A stretch of DNA of 64,000 nt from Paenibacillus plantiphilus (GCF_927798095.1 NZ_CAKMMF010000003.1:36612-100611); one strand, 5' to 3'; shown: positions 9,075 to 19,521, counted from the first letter of the stretch. A program made the numbers and translations. Notes: generated by a model from the sequence alone, not told the origin.

Positions 9075-9767
9075 CTACTTCTCATTAATTGTGACGGAGG
9101 TGATCGTAATATCCTCCAGCGGCTTGCTGTCCTGCCGATCTGGATTGCCTGGTCCAACAGGGGTTGTGTCAATCGCTTTGATCGTATCCATGCCCGAGCT
9201 TATTTTCCCAAATATCGTATAGATTGGCTGCATATCCAGACCTTTGACATCTTCGCCTGTACCGATAAAGAACTGGCTCCCGCCGGAATCCGGCTGCATT
9301 GTATTCGCCATCGCTACTGTGCCTTCCTCATAAACATGTCCGTTATCCAGCTCATCAGGGATGTTGTAGCCAGGACCGCCTGAACCAGTGCCGAGCGGGT
9401 CGCCGGTCTGAATCATGAAATCGCTCAATACGCGATGAAATTTAATCCCCTCGAAGTACTTCTCTTTCGCCAGAAAAACAAAGCTGTTTACCGTTTGCGG
9501 CGCGTCCTTCGCGAACAGCTCAATCGTAAATTCTCCCTTCGAGGTGACGAAATGCGCTTCATACGATTTGTTCGTATCAATGCTCATCTCCGGCATTTGC
9601 TTCCATTGCTTAGGAGTCTTGGTCTCCTCATTCTCCGGAGCGACATCCGCAGTAGCGCTGCCTTGAGTATTGGCATTGTCTTCCGCTTTCTTGTCTCCAC
9701 AGCCCGCCAGCGTAATCGCCAAGCTGGCTGCCAATAATGCAATTGTCAATCGTCGTTGCAGTGACAT
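9075..9767 (-). CDS. Lipoprotein peptidyl-prolyl cis-trans isomerase, cyclophilin type
   Basis: The 230-aa protein starts with a lipoprotein signal and lipobox LAGC (Cys 23), followed by a short acidic linker and a cyclophilin domain: FHRVLSDFMIQTGDP, GSGGPGYNIPDE, and GGSQFFIGTG. It should catalyse prolyl isomerisation of exported proteins at the outer membrane face. GGAGG overlaps the stop of the upstream penicillin-binding protein gene, so the two are translationally linked. A role in folding that PBP or other envelope proteins is an inference. Confidence 0.92.
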   Translation of the reverse strand: MSLQRRLTIALLAASLAITLAGCGDKKAEDNANTQGSATADVAPENEETKTPKQWKQMPEMSIDTNKSYEAHFVTSKGEFTIELFAKDAPQTVNSFVFLAKEKYFEGIKFHRVLSDFMIQTGDPLGTGSGGPGYNIPDELDNGHVYEEGTVAMANTMQPDSGGSQFFIGTGEDVKGLDMQPIYTIFGKISSGMDTIKAIDTTPVGPGNPDRQDSKPLEDITITSVTINEK

Positions 9768-9772
9768 GAATA

Positions 9773-12400
9773 TTATCCTCCAGTTTCCAACTCGTTATTA
9801 ATTACCGGCGCGGTTTCACCTTCAGGCGGCGCAATTATCCCGTTCGGATCTTCAATCGTACCGCCAGCACCATTTGTGCCATTAGAACCATCGCCTGTTC
9901 CTGTACCATTACCTGCTCCATTACCTGTTCCATTGTCTCCAGAGCTGCCATTGCCTGCTCCGTTGCCGTTATTGGCGCCATTACCGCCGGGATCTGTACC
10001 CGAATTGCCCGGATCCGTAGTTCCACCATCTGGCGGCAGCTCGCCGCCATTGTTCGAGCCGCCATTGTCTGGATTCGGATCAATGCCCCCGTCTGGCGGA
10101 GGCGTCTCTCCCTCGTCCGGACCCGGCTCTATCGGTCCATCGGGTTCCAGCTCCAGCGCTGGAATCTCGACCGTAATGACCTCGGACGGCTGGCTCTCCA
10201 GGTTGTCTTCGGCATTGTAGGCAGTGATGTAGTACTGATAAGTCAAGCCAGGAGAAATGGCAAGATCATTCATCTCAGAAACATTCACCGAGTCAAACAG
10301 ACGTGTAAAATCTGCCTCACTGGTCTCTTTCCTATAGATGCGGTATGTCGCATCTTTCTCATCTACCGGCGTCCAGGTAAGCTTCAACGTAATCGTCTCC
10401 GGATCATAAACCGCGTTGAAATTGGATACGGTCGTCAGCGGTTTCTTCTCCTCGACGTTTTTCGGCTTCGTGAAGCTGCCCTTCTTCACATTCTTCATCG
10501 CAGCATTCATAACCTTCGCGAACATCGTTGCTGACTGCGCACTGCTCTTCTTGAGCAAATGCTTCTTATCGGTCTTGTCATAACCCATCCAAACAACGGC
10601 TGTCCATTCAGGCGTATAACCAGAGAACCACGCATCGCGGTTGCCGCTGGACTTGAAGTTCGGTATGCCGTGCTGTGTTGTACCCGTTTTGCCCGCTACA
10701 GGACGATCGATTCTTGCCCTAGTCCCCGTACCGCCCTTCTCTAGCACGCTCTGCATAATTTCTGTCAAATACCAAGCAGTTTCAGCTTTAATGAGCTGCT
10801 TGGCTTTGGGAGCGCTATATTCATATTCGATGCCGCCATCGCTGTTCACCACTTTAAGCAAGGAGTGAGCATCAACCGCCTTGCCTCCATTGGCAAACAC
10901 ACTGTAGGCTGTCGCCATCTGCATTGGCGTTACGCCTTTGGTAAGACCGCCAAGCGCGATAGCGAGGTTGCGATCGTCCTTCGCATCCAGATTGAAGCCC
11001 AGCTTCTCTGCGAAGTTAAGCCCCGTCTTCACGCCAATCTCATTGAGAAGCCACACTGCCGATGCGTTCCTTGACTCCTTGATCGATTGGCGCATACTGA
11101 TCTCGCCAATGTATTTCTTGCTGTTGGAGTCGGTTGGACAATAGTTGCCGTAGCAGCGCTTCTCATCCAGCACGTTCGACCAAGGATACCAGTCGCCAGT
11201 CTCCAGAGCCGGCCCATACACGGTAATGGGCTTGAAGCCTGATCCCGGCTGGCGCTCCTTCACGGCGCGATTCCAGCCTTTGCGCTCATAGTCGCGACCG
11301 CCAACAAGACCTTGAATATTGCCGTTGCGATGGTCAATAATAACCATCGCGCCCTCTACCTGCTTTTCATCCACGCTTTCCTCGAAATTGGAATCGTCCT
11401 TGAATTCCTTTTCCATGGCAGACTGCGCTTCCACATTCAGCGTGGTATACAGCTTGTACCCGCCGCTGCGGAGCTCTTCCTCCGTAATGCCTGTTACCCG
11501 CTCCGCCTCTTCAACTACATAGTCGATAAAGGCAGGGAACTGCTGACTGTCTGCAGCACGAACCCCCGGATCATACTCTGCAGCCTTCGCTTCATCCATC
11601 TGTTCCTTCGTAATGAGCTGCTGATCATACATCAGCTGCAGCACGACTCCACGGCGTTCCTTGGATTTCTCAGGGTTCGAGACCGGATTGTACGTGCTCG
11701 GAGCTTTAGGAATACCCGCAAGCGTTGCGATCTCCCAAAGATCTAGTTGATCCAGCGATTTGTTGAAATACACCTTCGCCGCAGACTTGATCCCATACGC
11801 ATTCTTGCCGAAGAAAATCCGATTCAAGTAGAGCGTCAGAATTTCATCCTTCGTCATCTGATTCTCCAAAGCAACTGCAATGGAAGCTTCAGTCGCTTTG
11901 CGGAAGAACGTCTTGTCCCCTGACAGAAACAGGTTCTTCGCCAGCTGCTGGGTGATCGTACTGCCGCCCTCAACAGCGCTTCGTGCAATAACGTCCTTGA
12001 CGAGTGCGCGGCCGATTGACCAAAGATCTATGCCGGAATGCTCCTCAAACCTTCTGTCCTCGGTGGCGATTACCGCCTTGCGCAATAAATCAGGGATTTC
12101 TTCATATTTGATAACTTCACGGTTTTGCCGGTAAAGCTTGGTTACCTCATTGCCATCCACATCATAAATGATGGAGCTCTCTGGCAGATCGATCTTATCC
12201 TTGTTCTCATTCAATATCCGCTCCCCGTTCAATACGACGAGCAAATAACCGATGATGCCGCAAATAACTGCGACCGCTGTGGCGAAGAACAGCCAGACAA
12301 GCATCTTTCGACCGGAGAACTTCTTCTTCCCCTTCTTATTCCGTTTGCCCTGTGCGCTTTTGCGCGGCGAATCTGATTTGTTGACTGGTCCATCGACCAT
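9773..12400 (-). CDS. Class A penicillin-binding protein, PBP1A family
   Basis: An 875-aa bifunctional peptidoglycan synthase. In order: basic cytoplasmic tail, membrane span (about residues 32-54), GT51 transglycosylase (ATEDRRFEEHSG), transpeptidase with SxxK in PGSGFKP, SRN as the SxN motif, and KTGT in VAGKTGTTQ. A fibronectin type III-like domain follows (about 690-780) and then a Gly/Asn/Pro-rich tail of about 100 residues with no conserved residues. AGGAGGGG lies 8 bases before the ATG. The low-complexity tail is common in Bacilli PBPs and probably extends into the wall. Confidence 0.95.
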   Translation of the reverse strand: MVDGPVNKSDSPRKSAQGKRNKKGKKKFSGRKMLVWLFFATAVAVICGIIGYLLVVLNGERILNENKDKIDLPESSIIYDVDGNEVTKLYRQNREVIKYEEIPDLLRKAVIATEDRRFEEHSGIDLWSIGRALVKDVIARSAVEGGSTITQQLAKNLFLSGDKTFFRKATEASIAVALENQMTKDEILTLYLNRIFFGKNAYGIKSAAKVYFNKSLDQLDLWEIATLAGIPKAPSTYNPVSNPEKSKERRGVVLQLMYDQQLITKEQMDEAKAAEYDPGVRAADSQQFPAFIDYVVEEAERVTGITEEELRSGGYKLYTTLNVEAQSAMEKEFKDDSNFEESVDEKQVEGAMVIIDHRNGNIQGLVGGRDYERKGWNRAVKERQPGSGFKPITVYGPALETGDWYPWSNVLDEKRCYGNYCPTDSNSKKYIGEISMRQSIKESRNASAVWLLNEIGVKTGLNFAEKLGFNLDAKDDRNLAIALGGLTKGVTPMQMATAYSVFANGGKAVDAHSLLKVVNSDGGIEYEYSAPKAKQLIKAETAWYLTEIMQSVLEKGGTGTRARIDRPVAGKTGTTQHGIPNFKSSGNRDAWFSGYTPEWTAVVWMGYDKTDKKHLLKKSSAQSATMFAKVMNAAMKNVKKGSFTKPKNVEEKKPLTTVSNFNAVYDPETITLKLTWTPVDEKDATYRIYRKETSEADFTRLFDSVNVSEMNDLAISPGLTYQYYITAYNAEDNLESQPSEVITVEIPALELEPDGPIEPGPDEGETPPPDGGIDPNPDNGGSNNGGELPPDGGTTDPGNSGTDPGGNGANNGNGAGNGSSGDNGTGNGAGNGTGTGDGSNGTNGAGGTIEDPNGIIAPPEGETAPVINNELETGG

Positions 12401-12510
12401 AGCCGATTCCCCTCCTGAACTCCTGACGAGTATCTCTCGTCTCTATTTATACCCTATATGTCTAAACGGCAACGGCACAGATGAAACTTGTTTCATGGCC
12501 AGGAACGAGA

Positions 12511-12541
12511 AGAGCAACCCTGCACGTGGGCGGGTTGCTCT
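12511..12541 (-). terminator. Terminator-like hairpin after hfq
   Basis: AGAGCAACCC (12511-12520) pairs with GGGTTGCTCT (12532-12541). It lies downstream of hfq on the minus strand and ahead of the PBP gene; the T tract is short. Confidence 0.6.
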
Positions 12542-12605
12542 GTCGTGCCGCTATCCAATTAAACGCAAATCGGTTTGAAAAAGTTTCAATATGTTTCAGC
12601 CGATA

Positions 12606-12848
12606 CTACGCTTCTTTTGATTGATCTTGCTGCATTAGCGATACATTACGTTGCGGAGTGAACGTGGAGATTGCATGCTTGTACACCATTTGCTGACGGC
12701 CTTCGCTGTCGATGACAATCGTAAAATTGTCAAAAGCTTTAATAACTCCGCGAATTTGGAAGCCATTGGTCAAATATACCGTAACCGGGACGCTGTCTTT
12801 GCGAAGTTGGTTCAGAAACGTATCCTGAATATTGATTGATTTGTTCAT
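12606..12848 (-). CDS. hfq: RNA chaperone Hfq
   Basis: An 80-aa Sm-like protein with Sm1 ([23 protein letters not shown], in part) and Sm2 signature VYKHAISTF. Hfq forms a hexamer that binds small RNAs and A-rich mRNA. The length and the position directly after miaA are typical. GGGGGT precedes the ATG by 8 bases, and a hairpin downstream probably ends the miaA-hfq transcript. Confidence 0.97.
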   Translation of the reverse strand: MNKSINIQDTFLNQLRKDSVPVTVYLTNGFQIRGVIKAFDNFTIVIDSEGRQQMVYKHAISTFTPQRNVSLMQQDQSKEA

Positions 12849-12866
12849 TAGCCGTTACCCCCATCG

Positions 12867-13853
12867 TTAAAAAGATTGGTTAGAAGTATATTCAAGATCC
12901 ATCCTGAACTTTCCTGCTATTATAGCATAAATCGCTTGCAAATTGTTCTGAAAATTTTCAGAAGCGTCAATCCACGTGATGTCAGACATATGCCGGAACC
13001 ATGAAAGCTGCCGTTTCGCGAACCTACGCGTATCACGTTTGATTAAGGTCACCGCTTCCTCAAGCGATAGCTGCTGTTGTAGAAAGAGCGCAATCTCCTT
13101 GTAGCCAAGACCTTGCATGGAGATGTCACCAGGCTTGACACCTTGTGAGAGCAGCTGCTTCACCTCTCCCACCAGCCCCGCCGCCAGCATATCATCCACA
13201 CGTTGATTGATGCGTTCATACAGCACTGCCCGATCCATAGTCAGCCCGATGATACATAATTCGTATGGCGAAATCTTTTTCTGGCCGGCAAGCTGCTCGG
13301 ATAATGTCATCCCGGTCAAATGATGGATTTCCAAAGCCCGGATGATGCGCCGCTGATCGTTGGGATGCAGCCTCTCCGCAGAGGCGGGATCGATAGCCCG
13401 CAGCTTGTCCAGCAGCGCTTCCGCACCATGCTTCACGGCGTAGTGCAGCTGTTCCTCGCGAAATGCTTCATCCGATCCGCTCTCTGCAAATTCATACCCG
13501 TAAGCGACGGATTCCACATACAGTCCGGTCCCTCCCACAATAAAGGGAAGCTTCCCGCGGCTGGAAATATCCGTGATCAGACCTGTGCAGCGTTCCTGAA
13601 ACTCTGCAACTGAGAACGGATGCTCAGGACCGCAAATATCGATCAAATGATGCGGAATGCCCTCCCGTTCCTCGGGCTTAATCTTGGCAGTACCAATATC
13701 CATACCCCGATAGACCTGCATAGAATCACCTGAGATGATCTCTGCATTCAGCGCCCTTGCAAGATCAAGACTCATTCTTGTTTTGCCGACCGCAGTCGGT
13801 CCGATCAACACGAGCAGCCGCGGCTTGGTCGGATAGTTCTGTTCGGCACTCAT
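12867..13853 (-). CDS. miaA: tRNA dimethylallyltransferase
   Basis: MiaA adds a dimethylallyl group to A37 of tRNAs that read UNN codons. The 328-aa protein has the P-loop LIGPTAVGKTRMS, the SGDSMQVYRGMDIGTAK region, and GGTGLYVESVAYG. The ATG overlaps the stop of the upstream methyltransferase gene by 4 bases, and hfq follows after 18 bases. So mutS, mutL, the methyltransferase, miaA and hfq look like one transcription unit. Confidence 0.96.
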   Translation of the reverse strand: MSAEQNYPTKPRLLVLIGPTAVGKTRMSLDLARALNAEIISGDSMQVYRGMDIGTAKIKPEEREGIPHHLIDICGPEHPFSVAEFQERCTGLITDISSRGKLPFIVGGTGLYVESVAYGYEFAESGSDEAFREEQLHYAVKHGAEALLDKLRAIDPASAERLHPNDQRRIIRALEIHHLTGMTLSEQLAGQKKISPYELCIIGLTMDRAVLYERINQRVDDMLAAGLVGEVKQLLSQGVKPGDISMQGLGYKEIALFLQQQLSLEEAVTLIKRDTRRFAKRQLSWFRHMSDITWIDASENFQNNLQAIYAIIAGKFRMDLEYTSNQSF

Positions 13854-14620
13854 GTTGGATTGATCACTCCATATGCAATTTTGTTGACATGCCTGCGTTC
13901 AAAGCCAAGCCGCAGGAACTCGCCGCTGTCCCGATGCTCCTTGAGCACGACCGTCTTGCGAGCGACCCGCTTGGCCTGAAGCACGGCTTCAACGTCGAGC
14001 GCGCCATTATTCGCTAATCCGCGCAGCGGCGCCAAAGCTGAAGAGTCATGCATGGGGCGGCGAAACATCGGATCGAAATAAATGATATCGACACTCTTAT
14101 CAGGGAGCTCCGCCAGCCAATTCATATGGTTGGCGCATTGCAGCTCGATACGCCGGAACGCTTCATTCACATCGGGATGGATCGTTTCGTAAGTACGAAG
14201 TCCTTCGCGAACTACAGCGCATAGAACCGGCTCACTCTCCAGCGCAATGACTTTCCCTTCCTGGCCAGAAGCATAAGAGAATACGATCGCATCCGAGCCA
14301 AGGCCAGCTGTGCAATCCAGTACCGTGTCGCCTGCTCTGCAGCCAGATACTTCGATCAATGGATCACTCTCGCCGCTGCGCAATCTTTTTACTCTGACAT
14401 AAGCCATGCTGGGATGAAAATAAAGAGGCTCTTCTGATTCCTCATAATATCTTAGTCCATTATCATCTGCAACTAACACGCTGGCTTCTCCGTAGCGTTT
14501 CTTCATACGCGCCAGAGAATCCTGATTCCGAGGCACTAGCCGGCCTCCAAGCTCCTGGGACAATCGTCCTGCATATGCGACCAGCTCTGACGAGGGCTTG
14601 TAGGCGGTCGTGACGATCAT
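13850..14620 (-). CDS. RsmJ-like SAM-dependent methyltransferase
   Basis: A 256-aa class I methyltransferase. Motif I is DTVLDCTAGLGSDAIV, motif II ends ALESEP, and the catalytic-type block is IIYFDPMFRRP, similar to the DPMFP element of RsmJ (16S rRNA m2G1516 methyltransferase, DUF548). The N-terminal AYAGRLSQELGG also fits that family. The RNA target in Bacilli has not been shown, so rRNA methylation is an inference. It overlaps both mutL (14617-14620) and miaA (13850-13853) by 4 bases. Confidence 0.78.
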   Translation of the reverse strand: MIVTTAYKPSSELVAYAGRLSQELGGRLVPRNQDSLARMKKRYGEASVLVADDNGLRYYEESEEPLYFHPSMAYVRVKRLRSGESDPLIEVSGCRAGDTVLDCTAGLGSDAIVFSYASGQEGKVIALESEPVLCAVVREGLRTYETIHPDVNEAFRRIELQCANHMNWLAELPDKSVDIIYFDPMFRRPMHDSSALAPLRGLANNGALDVEAVLQAKRVARKTVVLKEHRDSGEFLRLGFERRHVNKIAYGVINPT

Positions 14621-16704
14621 GACATCACCCGCTTGAACATTTTCTCAAGCTGATAGGTGGACATATGCACGAGTATCGGTCTGCCGTGCGGACAGGTATA
14701 AGGCTGGATACAGCGGGACAGCCGTTGCAGCAGACCTTCTCCCTCTTCCCGTGTCAGACGGTCATTCGCTTTGATCGATGCTTTGCAGGAGCACATGATC
14801 GCGGATTTCTCCCGCAGCTTTCCGATATCTACTGCGCCTCGCTCACCGAGCAGCCATTCCATCATCTCCTCGATGACCGCCTGCTCATCTCCTTGCGGCA
14901 GCCACTCTGGATAAGCGCGAACGAGAAAGGTTTGCGGACCGAATGGCTCAAGCTCTATGCCTGCTTCCTCAATAAGCGGAAGACGTCCTCGAAGCGTCGA
15001 TGCTTCCGATGCCGTGAACTCCAAGGTGATCGGCACTAACAGCTGCTGGCTTGCCTGCTGCGGACGCCCGAATTTCTCTACATAATACTCATAATTAATC
15101 CGCTCATGCGCCGCATGCTGGTCAATGAGATACAAGCCCTCTTCATTCTGAGCGACGATGTACGTGCCGTGCAGCTGGCCGATCCAATATAATTCAGGAA
15201 ATGAATGATTACTGTCATTAACTAATTCTTCTTCACGATTGGAGCTGTTTATCGGTTCATGATCAGCTTGGCGTGCTTCCTGTTGTGCTGCTGCATCATT
15301 AGCTTCACTGCCTGCTCCATTATTTTCACTACCTGCGCTCGTATGTCCCATTGAGTCCTGCGATTGGCCCGCCGCTGTTTCCCGAACAACATCTGCTCCG
15401 CTAGCAGAATGCGCAGGCTGCTTCGGCGGGGCGTAGAGCAGCTCTGTCGCATCCTTCGGAATAACGTCGCGATTGCTCTGCCAATCTGGAGTGTAGGAAG
15501 GCTTCCCTTCTCGCTTTCCTGCAGCTCCGCTACCGCCGCTCGGAACTGTATTGGATGGTGCTGAAAATGATTTTGTTAACGGCGTTAAGGATTGCGACAA
15601 TGATGGCGCAGCGGATGGCGGCATAGTCATATTCGGCTCTGCCTGGTGAAAGGAAATTCTGTCCTGAACGAACAGCGGCTTGGACCGTTCAGACGCTGCC
15701 GGCCCAGGAATATGCCGCTGCTTGCCGAGCGCCTTGGCGAGTGACTGCTCCACGAACTCCCTTAGCTCTGCCTCCTTGCTGAATCGAACCTCCATCTTGG
15801 ACGGATGGACGTTCACATCCAGCAAGCTCGGATGCATGCCAAGCTCAAGCACGACAAGCGGATAGCGATTGATCGGAAGCAAGGTATGATAGGCTTGCAT
15901 AATCGCTTGGTTTATGACGAAGCTTCGTATATAACGGCCATTGACAACGACTGTAATGCCGTTGCGATTCGCTCTTGTCTGCTCTGGCTTGGATATGTAG
16001 CCGCTCAAATCATAATCAGGATGCTCGCCTTCTACGGGAAGCATCGCTTTGGCGGCTGATGTGCCGTATATCGCAGCGAAGGCTTGTACGCGATCTCCGT
16101 TGCCAATCGTTCGCAGCAGCTGACTGTTGTTATGCCGAAGTGTGAAGGCAATTCCAGGATGCGCTAATGCAAGCCGATTCACATAATCGGCGATATGGCC
16201 AATCTCGGTCTGAATGGTCTTCATATATTTCAATCTGGCCGGCGTGTTGAAGAACAGATCGCGAACCGATACATCTGTCCCCTGCGGCGCATTGGCCTCC
16301 TCGTCCTTCTTGACGACACCGCCCTCGATAACATAGCGGCGCCCCAGCCCTGTCGTTTCGGAAGAAGAGACGCATTCGACGCGGGCAACTGCCGCGATGC
16401 TTGGTAGCGCTTCGCCTCTAAATCCCAGACTTGCGATGCGGAACAGGTCCTTGCTCGATGCGATCTTGCTTGTAGCATGCCGGAAGAAGGCCGTACCGAT
16501 ATCCTCAGCATCGATGCCTTGCCCATTATCCGTCACACGAATAAGGGTCAAGCCGCCCTCTTCGATCACGACATCAATCGTAGAGCTGCCCGCATCAATC
16601 GCGTTCTCGACGAGCTCCTTAACGACCGAAGATGGACGCTCCACCACCTCGCCAGCTGCGATCTGATTGGCGAGCTGCTCGTCCAACACTTGAATTTTAC
16701 CCAT
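14617..16704 (-). CDS. mutL: DNA mismatch repair endonuclease MutL
   Basis: MutL links MutS mismatch recognition to strand excision. N-terminal GHKL ATPase motifs: ELVENAIDAG, DNGQGI and SLGFRGEAL. After a poorly conserved Ser/Pro/Ala-rich linker (about residues 340-480) the C-terminal domain has the nicking-endonuclease motif DQHAAHERINYE, plus CKASIKAND and CPHGRP that complete the metal site. I set the start at the ATG at 16704 (GGGAGGGAG 8 bases upstream), not the ATG eight codons earlier, which gives 695 aa. Confidence 0.96.
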   Translation of the reverse strand: MGKIQVLDEQLANQIAAGEVVERPSSVVKELVENAIDAGSSTIDVVIEEGGLTLIRVTDNGQGIDAEDIGTAFFRHATSKIASSKDLFRIASLGFRGEALPSIAAVARVECVSSSETTGLGRRYVIEGGVVKKDEEANAPQGTDVSVRDLFFNTPARLKYMKTIQTEIGHIADYVNRLALAHPGIAFTLRHNNSQLLRTIGNGDRVQAFAAIYGTSAAKAMLPVEGEHPDYDLSGYISKPEQTRANRNGITVVVNGRYIRSFVINQAIMQAYHTLLPINRYPLVVLELGMHPSLLDVNVHPSKMEVRFSKEAELREFVEQSLAKALGKQRHIPGPAASERSKPLFVQDRISFHQAEPNMTMPPSAAPSLSQSLTPLTKSFSAPSNTVPSGGSGAAGKREGKPSYTPDWQSNRDVIPKDATELLYAPPKQPAHSASGADVVRETAAGQSQDSMGHTSAGSENNGAGSEANDAAAQQEARQADHEPINSSNREEELVNDSNHSFPELYWIGQLHGTYIVAQNEEGLYLIDQHAAHERINYEYYVEKFGRPQQASQQLLVPITLEFTASEASTLRGRLPLIEEAGIELEPFGPQTFLVRAYPEWLPQGDEQAVIEEMMEWLLGERGAVDIGKLREKSAIMCSCKASIKANDRLTREEGEGLLQRLSRCIQPYTCPHGRPILVHMSTYQLEKMFKRVMS

Positions 16705-16737
16705 TACGCGCACTCCCTCCCACTGCAATCAGCCGTT

Positions 16738-19521
16738 CTATTTGTCCTCCGTCAGCAGCTTGAGCTTCATATCATTAAGCCATTGCATCGCTTGCATCGG
16801 CGTTAAGTTAAACAGATCCAGCCGTTTCAATTGGTCGGCAAGCTGCTCAGCCTTCGGACTCGCCCTGCGGGCTTTGGGCTCTGGCATCGACTCGCCGAAA
16901 ATAGACAGCTGAACGACGCTGTCAACTGCTGCATTGCTGCTGTAGGAAGCCGCTGTCTCAGATATGGCATCATCCTGCCCGCCATTGGCCCCGCCTCGCT
17001 TGGAGCGTGAACGATCTCCGATAGCTTCCTCAGAAATCGTCCCGCCATCAGCCAAACTGCTTGCCGGAACCGAATCCGGTTTCTGTTGTTCTTGTATCTG
17101 CTTTGCCTGTGCCTGCTTCTGTGGTTTCTGCTCCAGCTCCGCATGCGTCTCCAACAGACTATAAGCCCGTTGAATGATGCTGTCCGGCAAGCCAGCCAGC
17201 TGGGCGCAATAGATGCCGTAGCTGCTGCTTGCAGCGCCAGGGACGAGCTTGCGCAGGAAGGTGACATTGTCGCCGGTCTCCTGCACGGCCATACATACAT
17301 TGGCCAGCGATGGCAATGTTTCCTCAAGATGCGCGAGCTCATGGAAGTGAGTGGATACTAGCGCTTTGCAGCCTACTTGATGATGGACGAATTCCACGAC
17401 CGATTGCGCAATCGCCATGCCTTCACCAGTAGAGGTTCCTCGTCCAAGCTCGTCAATAATAACTAGACTCTGAGACGTTGCTTTCTCCGTCATCGTCTGG
17501 ATGTCCTTCATCTCAACCATAAAGGTGCTCTGGCCGCCTATGAGATCATCGGCCGCCCCGATTCGTGTGAATATCCGATCGATTAGCGGGATTTCCGCGC
17601 GCCTTGCTGGCACGAAGCAGCCAATCTGCGCAAGAATGCTAATGAGCGCGACCTGGCGCATGTATGTGCTTTTACCCGCCATATTAGGACCGGTAATCAG
17701 CAGCATGGACGACCCGTCCCGCGTTAAACCCGTACCGTTGGCAATGAAGGCTGTTCCCTCAATAACCGCTTCGACAACCGGATGCCGGCCTTCCTCAATA
17801 ACCATATCGTAGCCGTCCGTAACGAGAGGCTTCACGAAGCGCTGCTCCGAGCTAACCGCTGCCAACGATTGATAAACGTCCAATGTCGCAATCGTTTCCG
17901 CCAGACTCTGCAGCCGATGCAGATGCGCAGACAGATGCTCGCGAAGCTCCACGAACTTCTCGTATTCCAGATCTACCATTTTCTCTTCCGCTTCGAGAAT
18001 AAGTCTCTCCTTCTCTTTCAGCTCCGGTGTAACATAACGCTCAGCATTAGCGAGCGTCTGCTTCCGCTCGTAACGGCCTTCCGGCAGCATCGATATATTC
18101 GCTTTGGAAACTTCCAGATAATAGCCGAACACTTTATTATAGCCAATCTTAAGTGACTTGATCCCTGTTGCCTCGCGCTCCTGGCGCTCCAGCTCGGCAA
18201 GCCATTTCTTGCCGCTGACGCTCGCTTCGCGCAGCTGATCAAGATAGACGTCATAGCCTGCTTTAATCAGTCCCCCATCACGAACCGAGATCGGAGGGTC
18301 CTCTACGATAACAGTCTCGATCATCGACGCCAAATCTGAGCAATCATCAATTCCACCAACCAATTGCTGCATCGTAGTCGAAGCGGAATCCGCGCACAAT
18401 GCCACCAGAGCAGGAACATGCTGAATCGATGTCCTCAGCGCATTGAGATCGCGTCCATTGGCGCTGCCGAAGGCAACACGTCCGACCAGCCGCTCCAGAT
18501 CGTAAATTTCATTCAGCTCGCGCCGCACATCCTCGCGCAGGATGAAATTGTTATACAGCTCGTCAACCGCTTCAAGACGGGCGTCAATCGCCTTTTTCGA
18601 GAGCAGCGGCTTATCGATCCACCGCCGCAGCAGCCTGGCGCCCATAGAGGTGCGGGAACGGTCCAGCAGCCAGAGCAGCGAGCCCCTCTTGCTGCGGTCA
18701 TGAACCGTTTCCACCAGCTCCAGATTCCTTCTTGTGAAGGGGTCCAGCACCATATATTGATTGGGCTCATAGGACTGAATCCGTCTGACATGACCTAGAG
18801 AACGCTTCTGTGTCTCGTCGAGATAGCCGGTCATAATGGCGACTGCCCGCAGACGCGCTGGCGCTAAATGATTCAGCTCTCCGAGCTCGAACTGACCCTC
18901 CAGCCCCGCCTTCTCCATGGGGGTACGAGCTGTGAACAGCACCGGACGGTTAAAAGCCGCAACGACAGGCCTTAGCTGCTCCAGGACATGCTCGTCCCCG
19001 ACAATTTCTGCAGGCCGATATACATTGATCTCGTCGGTGAGCAGTTCTAGCGCCCCCTGGAATGAAGTAACGTAGAGCTCTCCTGTCGTCAAGTCGCAGG
19101 CAGCAATTCCGAATGCGCTATCGCTGTGCGATACTGCGACTATGAAATTATTCGCTTTCTCCGCAATCGATTTGGTTTCCATTACTGTACCAGGGGTAAC
19201 GAAACGAATGATCTCTCTTCGAACGACTCCCTTGGCTGCGGAAGGATCTTCAACCTGCTCGCAGATCGCAACCTTATAGCCCTTGTCAACAAGTCTTGCT
19301 ATGTAACCCTCAGCGGAATGGTGAGGGACGCCGCACATCGGGATGCGATTCTCGCCGCCGCCCTCTCTTCCTGTAAGGGTAATCTCCAGTTCACGCGATG
19401 CGTTGATTGCATCATCAAAAAACATTTCATAGAAATCGCCAAGCCGAAAAAATAAAAAGGCGTCCTTCGCCTGCTCTTTGATCGATAGATACTGCTGTAT
19501 CATGGGGGTATAAGAAGACAT
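16738..19521 (-). CDS. mutS: DNA mismatch repair protein MutS
   Basis: MutS recognises mismatches and small loops. Domain I has FFRLGDFYEMFFDDA with the mismatch-wedging Phe-x-Glu; the ATPase has Walker A GPNMAGKSTYMRQ (about residue 610) and VIIDELGRGTS. At 927 aa it is longer than usual because of a Gln/Lys/Ser-rich insertion of roughly 70 residues before the C-terminal helices, where a beta-clamp-type linker normally lies. AGGAGGG sits 5 bases before the ATG. mutL follows after 33 bases. Confidence 0.97.
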   Translation of the reverse strand: MSSYTPMIQQYLSIKEQAKDAFLFFRLGDFYEMFFDDAINASRELEITLTGREGGGENRIPMCGVPHHSAEGYIARLVDKGYKVAICEQVEDPSAAKGVVRREIIRFVTPGTVMETKSIAEKANNFIVAVSHSDSAFGIAACDLTTGELYVTSFQGALELLTDEINVYRPAEIVGDEHVLEQLRPVVAAFNRPVLFTARTPMEKAGLEGQFELGELNHLAPARLRAVAIMTGYLDETQKRSLGHVRRIQSYEPNQYMVLDPFTRRNLELVETVHDRSKRGSLLWLLDRSRTSMGARLLRRWIDKPLLSKKAIDARLEAVDELYNNFILREDVRRELNEIYDLERLVGRVAFGSANGRDLNALRTSIQHVPALVALCADSASTTMQQLVGGIDDCSDLASMIETVIVEDPPISVRDGGLIKAGYDVYLDQLREASVSGKKWLAELERQEREATGIKSLKIGYNKVFGYYLEVSKANISMLPEGRYERKQTLANAERYVTPELKEKERLILEAEEKMVDLEYEKFVELREHLSAHLHRLQSLAETIATLDVYQSLAAVSSEQRFVKPLVTDGYDMVIEEGRHPVVEAVIEGTAFIANGTGLTRDGSSMLLITGPNMAGKSTYMRQVALISILAQIGCFVPARRAEIPLIDRIFTRIGAADDLIGGQSTFMVEMKDIQTMTEKATSQSLVIIDELGRGTSTGEGMAIAQSVVEFVHHQVGCKALVSTHFHELAHLEETLPSLANVCMAVQETGDNVTFLRKLVPGAASSSYGIYCAQLAGLPDSIIQRAYSLLETHAELEQKPQKQAQAKQIQEQQKPDSVPASSLADGGTISEEAIGDRSRSKRGGANGGQDDAISETAASYSSNAAVDSVVQLSIFGESMPEPKARRASPKAEQLADQLKRLDLFNLTPMQAMQWLNDMKLKLLTEDK

